A DNA stretch of 64,000 bases from positions 23,315-87,314 of the forward strand of contig JADLFG010000007.1 in NCBI GenBank assembly GCA_020845695.1, written 5' to 3'. The first letter of the stretch is position 1. Every line of letters starts with the position of its first letter. Positions 15,406 through 23,572 of the stretch are shown here, one piece after another. The notes under the pieces were generated by a model. The model did not search any database. It was not told the origin of the DNA and saw only the letters and a list, made by a program, of their open reading frames with translations. This stretch comes from Thermoleophilia bacterium. Its GTDB lineage: Bacteria > Actinomycetota > Thermoleophilia > Gaiellales > Gaiellaceae. Made by a program: the position numbers and the translations under genes.

Positions 15406-16749
15406 TCACGCGCGAATGACCGCGAGCACCTCGTCGCGCTTGCGCTCCATCAGCTCGGGTGAGCGCGCCTCGAGGTTCAGGCGCAAGAGCGGCTCCGTGT
15501 TCGACGGTCGCACGTTCATGTGCCAGTCGGCCGCGACCACGGAGACGCCGTCGAGGTGGGAGACCTCGCCCTCGGGGCCGAAGCGCTCCTTCAGCTCCTG
15601 GAGCTTCAGCGCCACGTCCGCGACCGGCGTGTTCAGCTCGCCGGTCAGGAAGTAGCGCTGCCGGAGCGGGGCGAGCAGCTCCGAGAGGCTGCCGCCGCGC
15701 CGCGAGAGCAGCTCGAGCAGGAGCAGCATCGGGACGACGCCGGAGTCGGCCTGGAAGAAGTCGCGGAAGTAGTAGTGGCCCGAGACTTCGCCGGCGAACG
15801 CGGCGTCCTCCTTGCGGAGCCGGTGCTTGATGAACGCGTGCCCGACGCGGTTCGCGAGCGCGGTGCCGCCGGCCGCTTCGACCGTATCCGGGACGGCCCA
15901 GCTCGCGCGCACGTCGTAGACGATCGTGGCCCCCGGCTCCTTCTCGAGCACGGCGCCGGCGAGGAGCGCGGTCATGAAGTCGCCCGGCACGAACTCGCCG
16001 GTGTCGTCGACGAAGAAGCAGCGGTCGGCGTCCCCGTCGAAGGCGACGCCGAGGTCGGCGCCCTCCTCGAGCACCTTCGCGATCACGAGCTCGCGGTTCT
16101 CGGGCAGGAGCGGGTTCGGCTCGTGGTTCGGGAAGGAGCCGTCGGGCTCGAAGCAGAACGGGATCGCGTCGACCGGCAGCCGCTCGAGCACCGGCGGCAG
16201 CATCGCGCCCGCCATCCCGTTCGCCGCGTCGATCACGACCCGCAGCGGGCGGATCGCGGCCGGGTCGACGAAGGAGAGCACCCGCTCGACCCAGGCCGGG
16301 TAGACGTCCTCGGAGCGGACGGCGCCTCGGCGGGCCAGGGCGTCGAAGCCCCGCTCGGCCCGCCGCCTGACGTCGAGCAGGCCGGAGTCGCCGCCGACGG
16401 GCAGCGCGCCGCGCCGGACGATCTTCATGCCCGTGTACTCCTTCGGGTTGTGCGAGGCGGTGACCGCGATCCCGCCGTCGAGGCCGAGCGAGCCGACCGC
16501 GAAGTAGAGCATCTCGGTGCCGACCAGCCCGAGCTCGACGACGTCGGCGCCCGCGTCCGCGACCCCCTCCATGACCGCCGCGGCGATCGCGGGGGAGGAG
16601 AGGCGCATGTCGCGCCCGACCGCGACCGCCTTCGGCTCGAACACCTCCGCGTACGCCCGCCCGACGGCGTAGGCGCCCTGCTCGTCGAGCTCGGACGGGT
16701 AGAGGCCGCGGACGTCGTACGCCTTGAAGGCTTTCGGGTCGAGCGTCAT
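15406..16749 (-). CDS. manB: Phosphomannomutase/phosphoglucomutase
   Basis: 447 residues of the alpha-D-phosphohexomutase superfamily, interconverting hexose 6- and 1-phosphates for sugar-nucleotide and glycan synthesis. All four signatures are seen: phosphoserine loop VTASHNPKEYTGMK (Ser about residue 99), metal loop VAFDGDADRCFFVDD, sugar loop FAGEVSGHYYF (GEVSGH) and the phosphate-binding NVRPSNTEPLLRLN. Start ATG lies 6 nt after a TAGGAT box at 16756-16761, so it is transcribed separately from the HIT gene behind it. Specificity (mannose versus glucose) cannot be read from sequence. Confidence 0.93.
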   Translation of the reverse strand: MTLDPKAFKAYDVRGLYPSELDEQGAYAVGRAYAEVFEPKAVAVGRDMRLSSPAIAAAVMEGVADAGADVVELGLVGTEMLYFAVGSLGLDGGIAVTASHNPKEYTGMKIVRRGALPVGGDSGLLDVRRRAERGFDALARRGAVRSEDVYPAWVERVLSFVDPAAIRPLRVVIDAANGMAGAMLPPVLERLPVDAIPFCFEPDGSFPNHEPNPLLPENRELVIAKVLEEGADLGVAFDGDADRCFFVDDTGEFVPGDFMTALLAGAVLEKEPGATIVYDVRASWAVPDTVEAAGGTALANRVGHAFIKHRLRKEDAAFAGEVSGHYYFRDFFQADSGVVPMLLLLELLSRRGGSLSELLAPLRQRYFLTGELNTPVADVALKLQELKERFGPEGEVSHLDGVSVVAADWHMNVRPSNTEPLLRLNLEARSPELMERKRDEVLAVIRA

Positions 16750-16787
16750 GGACCCATCCTACGGCGTGCCCGCCCCCGGGCCCGTCG

Positions 16788-17270
16788 TCAGCGCGGCCAG
16801 GCGGCGGCGAGCCTGCGCCGGGTCTCGGCCAGGTGCTCGGGGATCACCTTGACGTCCGCGAGCACCGGCATGAAGTTCGTGTCGCCGGCCCAGCGCGGCA
16901 CCACGTGCAGGTGCACGTGGTCGACCACGCCGGCGCCGGCGATCCGACCCAGGTTCCAGCCGAGGTTGTATCCCTGCGGCTGGAGGGTGGCCGCGAGGGC
17001 GCCGAGCCCCCCGGACGCGAGCCGGTGCAGCTCGAGCACCTCGCCGTCGTCGAGGTCGCCGAGGTCGGCGACGTGGCGGTAGGGGGAGACCAGCAGGTGA
17101 CCCGACGCGTACGGGTACCTGTTCAGGAGCACGAAGCAGCGCTCGCCCCGGTGGACGACGAGCCCTTCCTCGTCGGGCTGCTCCGCCGCCCGGCAGAAGA
17201 CGCAGCCGGGCTGCTCGTCGGCCGAGCGGACGTACTCGAGCCGCCAGGGCGCCCACAGGCGCTCGGTCAC
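16788..17270 (-). CDS. HIT-family nucleotide hydrolase/phosphorylase
   Basis: 160 residues. Histidine-triad motif VVDHVHLHVVPRW near residue 120, an N-terminal CVFC zinc-type pair, and SGHLLVSPYRHVADLGDLDDGEV characteristic of the actinobacterial AP4A-phosphorylase-like branch. It would cleave dinucleoside polyphosphates or related nucleotides. Two start codons are possible; the GTG at 17270 is chosen because it overlaps the corA stop as GTGA and gives the conserved MTERLWAPWRLEYV start. Cotranscribed with corA. Confidence 0.9.
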   Translation of the reverse strand: MTERLWAPWRLEYVRSADEQPGCVFCRAAEQPDEEGLVVHRGERCFVLLNRYPYASGHLLVSPYRHVADLGDLDDGEVLELHRLASGGLGALAATLQPQGYNLGWNLGRIAGAGVVDHVHLHVVPRWAGDTNFMPVLADVKVIPEHLAETRRRLAAAWPR

Positions 17271-18256
17271 AACCACCGCTTCCAGCGGAAGTAGCCGAAC
17301 ATCCCGAGGCCGAGCGCGATCATCACCCCGACGAGCGCCCAGAACGCGTGGATGTCGCCCTCGCCCGGCACCCGCACGTTCATCCCGAAGATGCTCGCGA
17401 CGAGCGTGAGCGGCAAGACGATCGTCGCGATCACGGTCAGCACGGCGAGCACGTGCCCCTGCTTGTGGGAGATCACCGACTCGTTCGTCGACTCGAGCCC
17501 CTCGAGCACCTCTTTGTAGTTGTCGAGGAGGTCCCAGATCCGCTCGGCCGAGTCGACGATGTCGTCGTAGTAGAGCTCGAGCTCCTCGGGCAGGAAGCGC
17601 TGGGTGTGGCGCTCGAGCAGCCGCAGCGTCGTCCGCTCCGGCTTGATGATCTTGCGGTAGGAGATGATCTCCTGCTTCGCGTTCGAGATGTCGCGGACGA
17701 TCTCCTCGGAGCGGCCCTCGAACAGCTCGTCCTCGATCGAATCGAGCTTGTGCGAGATCTTGTCGAGGATCGGGAAGCAGTAGTCGAAGAGGTCGTCGAG
17801 GACGTGGTAGAGCAGGTAGCCGGAGCCCTTCGAGAACAGATCGGCGGAGAGGTCGGGGTCGCTCTGGCAGCGGTCGAACAGGCGCGAGACCGGCAGCAGC
17901 TCGACGTTCGGGAGCGTGATCAGGAAGTCCTGGCCGAGGAAGACGTCGAGCTCGGCCGCGTTCAGGCGCTGGATCGCCTTGTCGTAGACGGGGAAGTGCA
18001 GCACGCAGAACAGGTAGCCGGGGTACTCCTCGATCTTCGGCCGCTGCCGCTTGGAGAGGACGTCCTCGACGTCGAGCTCGTGGAAGCCGAACCGGTCGGC
18101 GAGCAGGCCCGCCTCGAGCGGCCCCGGCCCGTCGACGTGAACCCAGGTGAGGCTGCTAGCGGAGAGTTCCTGGACGCGCGGCGCCCGCGCCTCGACCGCC
18201 TCGGCCGGGAAGCGAGGTCGTCCGCGCCTGATGCGAGCGAGAGTCGGCCGTGCCAT
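17267..18256 (-). CDS. corA: CorA-family magnesium/divalent cation transporter
   Basis: 329 residues. Large cytoplasmic domain (VHVDGPGPLEAGLLADRFGFHELDVEDVLSKRQRPKIEEY is its start), a long helix, and two C-terminal membrane segments with the signature GMN motif (VASIFGMNVRVPGEGD) between them, ending GMFGYFRWKRWL. It forms a pentameric channel in the inner membrane. The frame is open beyond 18256 but the ATG there is followed by a normal N-terminus (MARPTLARIRRGRPRF). The likely -10 box is TAGAAT (18295-18300), leaving a 5' leader of about 32 nt without an obvious ribosome site. Confidence 0.92.
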   Translation of the reverse strand: MARPTLARIRRGRPRFPAEAVEARAPRVQELSASSLTWVHVDGPGPLEAGLLADRFGFHELDVEDVLSKRQRPKIEEYPGYLFCVLHFPVYDKAIQRLNAAELDVFLGQDFLITLPNVELLPVSRLFDRCQSDPDLSADLFSKGSGYLLYHVLDDLFDYCFPILDKISHKLDSIEDELFEGRSEEIVRDISNAKQEIISYRKIIKPERTTLRLLERHTQRFLPEELELYYDDIVDSAERIWDLLDNYKEVLEGLESTNESVISHKQGHVLAVLTVIATIVLPLTLVASIFGMNVRVPGEGDIHAFWALVGVMIALGLGMFGYFRWKRWL

Positions 18257-18371
18257 GGGTACTGAGCGGGTCGTCGACGTGCATCCGGGGCCGCATTCTA
18301 CCCGGCCCGAGGCGAGCCGAACAGGCCCGGATCGGGGGCAATCCGGCTCGACGAGCGACCGAGGGGGCGCC

Positions 18372-18482
18372 ATGCGGGCGATCGACCTCAGCCTGCCCGT
18401 CACGGACGGGATCCCGCTCCCTCCCGCGGCCGAGCAGCGCGTCGTCCCGCCAGCGCGCGTCGAGGGCTGCCGGGGCGAGACC
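18372..18482 (+). pseudogene. Possible remnant of a cyclase/kynurenine formamidase-like gene start
   Basis: In the 235-bp gap between corA and the tRNA, an ATG opens a frame reading MRAIDLSLPVTDGIPLPP. This resembles the N-terminus of metal-dependent cyclases (IDLSxPxxxGxPxxPG). The resemblance fades after about 30 codons and the frame then runs antisense through the tRNA gene. If real it is a decayed fragment; chance similarity cannot be excluded. Confidence 0.2.
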
Positions 18483-18491
18483 CGGGCTCGA

Positions 18492-18564
18492 TGCGCCTGG
18501 CAGGATTCGAACCTGCGACCTTGCGCTCCGGAGGCGCACGCTCTATCCCCTGAGCTACAGGCGC
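18492..18564 (-). tRNA. tRNA-Arg(CCG)
   Basis: A 73-nt cloverleaf on the minus strand: acceptor stem GCGCCTG/CAGGCGC with discriminator A, D-arm GCTC...GAGC, anticodon stem TGCGC/GCGCA around the loop CTCCGGA (anticodon CCG, reading CGG), variable loop AGGTC, and T-arm GCAGG-TTCGAAT-CCTGC. CCA is not encoded. The 5' end is only 12 bp from the -10 box of the divergent epimerase gene, so the two promoters share a very short region. Confidence 0.97.
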
Positions 18565-18575
18565 GGTGGAGGCTC

Positions 18576-18588
18576 TAGTCTACCCGCC
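18576..18588 (+). promoter_or_regulatory. Leaderless promoter of the epimerase gene, -10 TAGTCT
   Basis: TAGTCT (18576-18581) lies 7 nt before the GTG of the epimerase gene and 12 bp from the divergent tRNA 5' end. Confidence 0.45.
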
Positions 18589-19605
18589 GTGCAGCTCTCC
18601 CACCGCGCGGTCACGCTCGCGCTCGCGGCGCCGTTTCGGATCTCCCGCTCGACCGACGTCGAGGTCGAGCTCCTCTGGGTCGAGCTCGCGCACGACGGGG
18701 TCAGCGGCTTCGGCGAGGCGACGCCGCAGGACCACTACGGCGAGAGCGTCGCCTCCGCGACCGCGTTTCTCGAGCGGGCCGCGCCGCTGCTCGGCGACGA
18801 CCCGTTCGCGCACGAGGAGATCGGCGCGCGGCTCGCCGAGCTCCCGGGCGAGCGGGCCGCGAAGTGCGCGCTCGACGCCGCCCTCCACGATCTCTGCGGC
18901 AAGCTCTGCGGGCAGCCCGTCTGGCGGCTCCTCGGCGTCCCGCGCGCCGCGCCACCGACGTCGTTCACGGTCTGGCTCGGCGACCCCGACGACATGGCCG
19001 CCCGGGCAGCCCGCGTCGCCGCCGAGGGGCGCTTCCGGCGACTGAAGCTGAAGCTCGGCGCCCGCGACGGCCTCGACGTCGAGCGCGTCCGCGCCGTCCG
19101 CGCCGTGACCGGCCTGCCGCTCCAGGTGGACGTGAACGAGTACTGGACGGTCGACGAGGCGCTCGACGCGATCCCGGAGCTCGCCGCGCTCGGGGTCGAG
19201 TACGTCGAGCAGCCGCTACCCGCCGGCGACCGGGGCGGGGCGCTCCTGCGCGAGCGCTCGCCGCTGCCCGTCTACCTCGATGAGGACTGCCACACGCTCG
19301 CCGACGTCGCCGGGTGCGCCGAGCGCGGGCACGGGGTGAACATCAAGCTCGCGAAGTCGGGCGGGATCCGCGAAGCGATCCGGATGGTGCACGCTGCGCG
19401 GGCGCTCGGCCTCGGCGTGATGATCGGCTGCATGATCGAGACCGGCCTCGGCATCGCCCCGGCCTGCCCCGTCGCGAGCCTCTGCGACCACGTCGACCTC
19501 GACGGCAACCTGCTGCTCGCGCACGATCCCTGGCCGGGCGTCGAGCTCGAGGACGGGGTCCAGCTTCCGTCCGACCGGCCCGGGCTGGGGGTGGTGGCCG
19601 CGTGA
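18589..19605 (+). CDS. Enolase-superfamily dipeptide epimerase / N-acetyl-D-glutamate racemase-like (DgcA-like)
   Basis: 338 residues of the muconate lactonizing/dipeptide-epimerase group. The catalytic pattern is complete: KLKLG (KxK base, about residue 153), VDVNEYW (metal Asp), YVEQPL (metal Glu), LDEDC (metal Asp) and NIKLAKSGG (opposite-face Lys). Classic members epimerize L-Ala-D/L-Glu. However, its coupled partner is a DUF1611 protein, and that pairing is the DgcA/DgcN D-glutamate catabolic module, in which this enzyme racemizes N-acetyl-D-glutamate. The frame is open upstream across the tRNA, but the GTG at 18589 gives the natural MQLSHRAVTLAL start and follows a -10 box. GTGA overlap with the next gene. 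Confidence 0.87.
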   Translation: MQLSHRAVTLALAAPFRISRSTDVEVELLWVELAHDGVSGFGEATPQDHYGESVASATAFLERAAPLLGDDPFAHEEIGARLAELPGERAAKCALDAALHDLCGKLCGQPVWRLLGVPRAAPPTSFTVWLGDPDDMAARAARVAAEGRFRRLKLKLGARDGLDVERVRAVRAVTGLPLQVDVNEYWTVDEALDAIPELAALGVEYVEQPLPAGDRGGALLRERSPLPVYLDEDCHTLADVAGCAERGHGVNIKLAKSGGIREAIRMVHAARALGLGVMIGCMIETGLGIAPACPVASLCDHVDLDGNLLLAHDPWPGVELEDGVQLPSDRPGLGVVAA

Positions 19606-20621
19606 AGCGCTACCTGATCCTCGCGGAGGGCCACTCGGACGACCCGCACCACGGCAAGACGATGCGGGGCGTCGTCCGCTACGCGCCCGATCCGACGGTA
19701 GCGATTCTCGACTCGGAGCGCGCGGGCGCGACCTACGAGGGCATCACGATCGTCGGCCGCGTCGCCGACGCGCTGCCCCACGAGCCCACGACCGCTCTCG
19801 TCGGCGTCGCGCCCACCGGCGGCGTTCTGCCGCCGGTCTGGCGGGAGCTCCTGCGCGACTGCATCGCGAGCGGTCTCGACCTCGAGGCCGGCATGCACAC
19901 GTTCCTCTCGGACGATCCCGAGCTCGCCGAGCTCGCGGGCCGTCACGGCGTCGAGCTGCGCGACCTGCGCCGCCCGCCGGCGGCGCTCGGCGTGCCGACG
20001 GGGGCGAACCTCCGCCACGGCGCGAAGGTCGTCCACGCGGTCGGCTCCGACTGCGCGATCGGCAAGAAGACGGTCTGCCTCGAGCTCGACCTCGAGGCCC
20101 GCCGCCGCGGCCTTCGTTCCGTGTTCGTTCCGACCGGCCAGACCGGGATCGTGATCGCCGGCTGGGGTATCGCGGTCGACGCGGTCGTCTCCGACTACGT
20201 CGCCGGCGCGGCCGAGCGGCTCGTCGTCGAGGGCGCCTCGCGCGGCGACCTGCTCTGGGTCGAGGGGCAGGGCTCGCTCGTCCACCCGTACTACTCGGGC
20301 GTCACGCTCGGCCTCTACCACGGCTCGCTGCCGCACTCGCTCGTGCTCTGCCACAAGGCCGGCGACACCCACATCGAGGAGCTGCCGGGGCACCCGATCC
20401 CGCCGCTCCGCGAGCTCGTCGACCTCTACGAGCGGGTCGCGCTACCGGCCCGGCCGGCGACCGTCGCCGCGATCGCCCTCAACACCGCGAGTCTCGACGA
20501 GGGCGCGGCCCGGCGGGCGGTCGCCACGGTCGAGGCGGAGACCGGTCTACCCGCCGACGACCCCGTGCGCTTCGCAGCGGGGAAGCTACTCGACGCGGTG
20601 CTGGCCCGCCTGCCCGCGTAG
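19602..20621 (+). CDS. DUF1611 family protein (DgcN-like D-glutamate N-acetyltransferase candidate)
   Basis: 339 residues. N-terminal Rossmann-like domain (MKRYLILAEGHSDDPHHGKTM, ILDSERAGATYEG) and a C-terminal P-loop-like domain with GSDCAIGKKTVCLELDLEA, GQTGIVIAGWGIAVD, LLWVEGQGSLVHPYYSG and LCHKAGDTHIEELPGHPIPPL, all DUF1611 hallmarks. Characterised DUF1611 members (DgcN) acetylate D-glutamate with acetyl-CoA before racemization by the enolase-like partner. It starts at a GTG overlapping the epimerase stop, so the two proteins are made in step. Substrate in this organism is inferred from the pair, not from residues. Confidence 0.85.
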   Translation: MKRYLILAEGHSDDPHHGKTMRGVVRYAPDPTVAILDSERAGATYEGITIVGRVADALPHEPTTALVGVAPTGGVLPPVWRELLRDCIASGLDLEAGMHTFLSDDPELAELAGRHGVELRDLRRPPAALGVPTGANLRHGAKVVHAVGSDCAIGKKTVCLELDLEARRRGLRSVFVPTGQTGIVIAGWGIAVDAVVSDYVAGAAERLVVEGASRGDLLWVEGQGSLVHPYYSGVTLGLYHGSLPHSLVLCHKAGDTHIEELPGHPIPPLRELVDLYERVALPARPATVAAIALNTASLDEGAARRAVATVEAETGLPADDPVRFAAGKLLDAVLARLPA

Positions 20622-20649
20622 CCGCGAGCGCAGCCGGTATAACGCCGGG

Positions 20650-21780
20650 GTGAGAGACCCGAGGGTCGATCGGCTCGCCGAGCTCGTCGCGGGCTACGCG
20701 CTCGAGCTGCGCGAGGGCCAGGTCATCCGTATCGACGGGGGCGCGTGCGCGCAGCCGCTCCTGCTCGCGCTCCTGCGCTCCGCGCTCCTGCTGGGGGCGA
20801 ACCCGTACCTGAACGTGCCGCTGCCGGGGTTCGAGGAGATCATGCTCGAGGCGGCGTCGGACGAGCAGCTCGCGTACCTCTCCCGCCCGGAATGGCAGGA
20901 GGTCGAGGCGCTCGACGCCGTCGTCACGATCTGGTCGGACGAGAACACGAAGGCGCTCTCGGGCTCCGACCCGGTCAGGCAGAGCCGGCTGCTCGCGACC
21001 CGCCGCCAGCTTCTCAACCGCCGCTGGGAGCGGATCAGCGCCGGCGAGCTGCGCTGGTGCGGCACGCTCTTTCCGACCCAGGCCCACGCCCAGGACGCCG
21101 AGATGTCGCTCGAGGACTACGAGCGGTTCGTCTTCCGGGCCTGCCACGTCGAGGACCCCGCCGAGAGCGCGTCCGCCCACTGGCTCTCGACCGCTGCCGC
21201 CCTGCGCGCCCGTGCGCACCGGCTCGAGTCGGTCCGCGAGCTTCGCATCGTCGGCCCCGACACCGACCTCACGGTTGGCGTTGCGGGGCGCACCTGGGTC
21301 GCGGCCGACGGCCACTTCAACCTCCCCGACGGGGAGGTGTTCACGAGCCCGGTCGAGACCGAGACCGAGGGCACGATCCGCTACCGCTTCCCGGCGATCT
21401 ACGACGGGCGCGAGGTCGAGGACGTGCGGCTGCGGTTCGAAGGCGGCCGGGTCGTGGCAGCCGAGGCCGCGAGCGGGGAGGAGTACCTGCGCTCCCTGCT
21501 CGACGTCGACGCGGGCGCCCGCGTGCTCGGCGAGGTCGCGTTCGGGCTCAACTACGAGATCGACCGCTTCACCCGCAACATCCTCTTCGACGAGAAGATC
21601 GGCGGCACGATGCACCTCGCGCTCGGCTCCGGCTTCGCGGACACGGGCGGGCGGAACCGCTCGGCCCTCCACTGGGACCTGATCTGCGATCTGCGGGCCG
21701 AGGGCGCGGTGTACGCGGACGGAGAGCTCGTCTGGCGGGCCGGCCGCTTCCTCGACGAGCCGGCGGCCGTCGATGACTGA
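20650..21780 (+). CDS. M29-family (thermophilic) aminopeptidase, first of tandem pair
   Basis: 376 residues of the AmpS/PepS metalloaminopeptidase family, which releases N-terminal residues from peptides in the cytoplasm. Conserved metal and active-site segments are present: NLPDGEVFTSPVE (Glu), GLNYEIDRFTRNILFDEKIGGTMHLALG (Glu and His) and SALHWDLICDL (His-Trp-Asp). It has its own TATAAC box 6 nt before the GTG, although the DUF1611 gene ends only 28 bp earlier. The context with an epimerase module suggests peptide or muropeptide salvage. Confidence 0.92.
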   Translation: MRDPRVDRLAELVAGYALELREGQVIRIDGGACAQPLLLALLRSALLLGANPYLNVPLPGFEEIMLEAASDEQLAYLSRPEWQEVEALDAVVTIWSDENTKALSGSDPVRQSRLLATRRQLLNRRWERISAGELRWCGTLFPTQAHAQDAEMSLEDYERFVFRACHVEDPAESASAHWLSTAAALRARAHRLESVRELRIVGPDTDLTVGVAGRTWVAADGHFNLPDGEVFTSPVETETEGTIRYRFPAIYDGREVEDVRLRFEGGRVVAAEAASGEEYLRSLLDVDAGARVLGEVAFGLNYEIDRFTRNILFDEKIGGTMHLALGSGFADTGGRNRSALHWDLICDLRAEGAVYADGELVWRAGRFLDEPAAVDD

Positions 21781-22891
21781 CGCGCGCGCCGCCCGCCTCG
21801 CCGAGGTGATCGTCGGGTACTCGCTCGCGGTCTCGCCGGGGCAGCTCGTCGCGATCGAGGGTCCGACCCTGGCGGCGCCGCTCGTGCGCGAGCTCTGCCG
21901 GCTCGTCCTGCGCGCCGGCGCCCACCCGCGTGTCCGGCTCGCCGTCGAGGGCGCCGAGGAGCTGCGCCTCTCGCTCGCCGGCGACGCCCAGCTCGACTGG
22001 GTCGACCCGCTCTTTCGCGAGCAGGTCGAGCATGCGGACGCCCGCGTCGTCATCCTGGCCGACTTCAACACGCGGGCGCTCTCCGGTATCGACCCGCGCC
22101 GGCTCGCCCGCGTCAAGCGGGCGCGCGGCCCGTTTCTCACCCGCCTGATCGAGCGGGCGGCCGCCGGCGAGCTCGCCTGGATCGTGACCGCGTACCCGAC
22201 GAACGCGGCCGCCCAGGAGGCCGGGATGTCGCTGCGCGACTACTCCGAGCTCGTCTTCGGGGCCGCCCTGCTCGACCGCGACGACCCGGTCGCCGCCTGG
22301 CGGGAGCTGGGCGAGCGCCTGCACCGGCTCGGCGCGCGGCTTGGCGGCGTCCGCGAGCTGCGCGTGGTCGGGCCCGGCACCGACCTCTCTTTCTCGGTCG
22401 AGGGCCGCACCTGGATCCCTTGCGACGGCCTCCAGAACCTCCCGGACGGCGAAGTGTTCACGGCCCCCGTCGAGGGTTCCGTCAACGGCGAGATCCGCTT
22501 CACCTACCCGGCCGTCTACGACCATCGCGCCGTCGAGGACGTGCGCCTGCGCTTTCGCGGCGGCGAGGTGGTGGAGGCGAGCGCCGCCCGGGGCCAGGGG
22601 TTCCTCGACGAGATGCTCGCCCTCGATGAGGGAGCCCGCCGGGTCGGCGAGTTCGCGTTCGGCCTCAACGACGCCGTCACCCGCTTCACCGGCGAGGCTC
22701 TCTTCGACGAGAAGATCGGCGGCACCGTCCACCTCGCGCTCGGCGAGGCCTACCCGGAGAGCGGCGGCGTCAACCGCTCCGCGCTGCACTGGGACATGGT
22801 CTGCGACCTGCGCGAGGGCGGCGAGGTCTACGCGGACGGCGAGCTCGTCTACCGCGACGGTCGGTTTCTGGAACGGAAAGGCACGCCGTAG
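21773..22891 (+). CDS. M29-family aminopeptidase, second of tandem pair
   Basis: 372 residues, a clear paralogue of the previous gene with which it overlaps by 8 bp. Same signatures: NLPDGEVFTAPVEG, FGLNDAVTRFTGEALFDEKIGGTVHLALG and SALHWDMVCDL. The N-terminal domains diverge more than the catalytic ones (VRLAVEGAEELRLSLA against LNVPLPGFEEIMLEAA), consistent with different peptide specificities after tandem duplication. Last gene of the 18589-22891 run. Confidence 0.92.
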   Translation: MTDARAARLAEVIVGYSLAVSPGQLVAIEGPTLAAPLVRELCRLVLRAGAHPRVRLAVEGAEELRLSLAGDAQLDWVDPLFREQVEHADARVVILADFNTRALSGIDPRRLARVKRARGPFLTRLIERAAAGELAWIVTAYPTNAAAQEAGMSLRDYSELVFGAALLDRDDPVAAWRELGERLHRLGARLGGVRELRVVGPGTDLSFSVEGRTWIPCDGLQNLPDGEVFTAPVEGSVNGEIRFTYPAVYDHRAVEDVRLRFRGGEVVEASAARGQGFLDEMLALDEGARRVGEFAFGLNDAVTRFTGEALFDEKIGGTVHLALGEAYPESGGVNRSALHWDMVCDLREGGEVYADGELVYRDGRFLERKGTP

Positions 22892-22904
22892 CCCGCGTCC
22901 CGAC

Positions 22905-22925
22905 GCCAACGGTAATATCGTTGGC
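22905..22925 (+). promoter_or_regulatory. AbrB-module promoter with perfect inverted-repeat operator
   Basis: GCCAACG (22905-22911) and CGTTGGC (22919-22925) are perfect 7-bp inverted arms around GTAATAT, which contains the -10 box TAATAT (22913-22918). The right arm touches the ATG of the antitoxin gene. A dimeric repressor bound here would cover both promoter and start codon, as expected for antitoxin autoregulation. Confidence 0.65.
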
Positions 22926-23171
22926 ATGAAAGCTTCCATAGATCGTCTCGGCCGGGTGGTCGTTCCCAAGCCGATCCGGGAGAAGCTGCGGCTGACGGGC
23001 GGCGAGATCCTGGAGGTCCAGGAACGCGATGGCGTGATCGAGCTCCGCCCGGCGGCGACGGAGGTGGCGGTGATCGACACGCCCGAGGGTCCGGTGGCCG
23101 TTCCGGTCGAAGAGGTTCCGCCGCTGACCGACGAGCTCGTTCGCGACGTGCTCGAGCAGGTTCGCCGCTGA
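22926..23171 (+). CDS. AbrB/SpoVT-fold antitoxin
   Basis: 81 residues. N-terminal swapped-hairpin DNA-binding domain: MKASIDRLGRVVVPKPIREKL, then GGEILEVQERDGVIELRP. The C-terminal part (VPVEEVPPLTDELVRDVLEQVRR) would bind the toxin. ATG sits 7 nt after a TAATAT box. Cotranscribed and overlapping with the PIN gene downstream. Confidence 0.9.
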   Translation: MKASIDRLGRVVVPKPIREKLRLTGGEILEVQERDGVIELRPAATEVAVIDTPEGPVAVPVEEVPPLTDELVRDVLEQVRR

Positions 23172-23572
23172 TCGCGATCGACACGAGCGTGGCCGTGGCA
23201 GCGCTGGCCGGCTGGCACGCCGGCCATGAGTCCGCGCGCCGGGCCGCCCGTGGCGCCGCGATCCCTGCGCACGCGCGGCTCGAAACCTACTCCGTGCTCA
23301 CGCGGCTGCCGCCTCCTCACCGGCTCGACCCGGAGGTGGTGGCTGGCCTGCTCGAGAGTCGGTTCCCCGCCGAGCGGACGCTCGTCCCGTCCCCACTGCT
23401 GAGCCTCGATATCGTCGAGCGCTGCTGCAGCGCGGGGGTTGACGGCGGGTCCGTGTACGACGCCCTGGTCGCGCTGACGGCCGCCGAGGCGGGGGCCAGG
23501 CTCATGACGCGGGACGCTCGTGCGGCGCGTATCTACAGGCGGCTCGGGGTCGCCTTCGAGCTTGCCGGCTGA
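23168..23572 (+). CDS. PIN-domain toxin with apparent CTG start
   Basis: 134 residues if started at CTG 23168, which overlaps the antitoxin stop as CTGA. This start gives LIAIDTSVAVAALAGWH, placing the first catalytic PIN Asp at residue 5. The nearest conventional start (GTG 23189) would remove that Asp. There is no in-frame ATG, GTG or TTG just upstream. Other PIN residues: Glu in HARLETYSVLTRL, Asp in SVYDALVALTAAEAG and Asp in LMTRDARAARIYRRLG. GAGCAGG 9 nt upstream could serve as ribosome site. Confidence 0.85.
   Translation: MIAIDTSVAVAALAGWHAGHESARRAARGAAIPAHARLETYSVLTRLPPPHRLDPEVVAGLLESRFPAERTLVPSPLLSLDIVERCCSAGVDGGSVYDALVALTAAEAGARLMTRDARAARIYRRLGVAFELAG

Noticed and set aside
16759..17294. 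Other frames over the HIT gene (165 and 153 codons)
   Set aside because: Only the frame with HVHLHVVPRW and CVFC makes a HIT protein.
23189..23572. PIN toxin started at the GTG at 23189
   Set aside because: This start deletes the first catalytic Asp (IAIDTS) and leaves an unexplained gap to the antitoxin; the CTG overlapping start preserves the fold.
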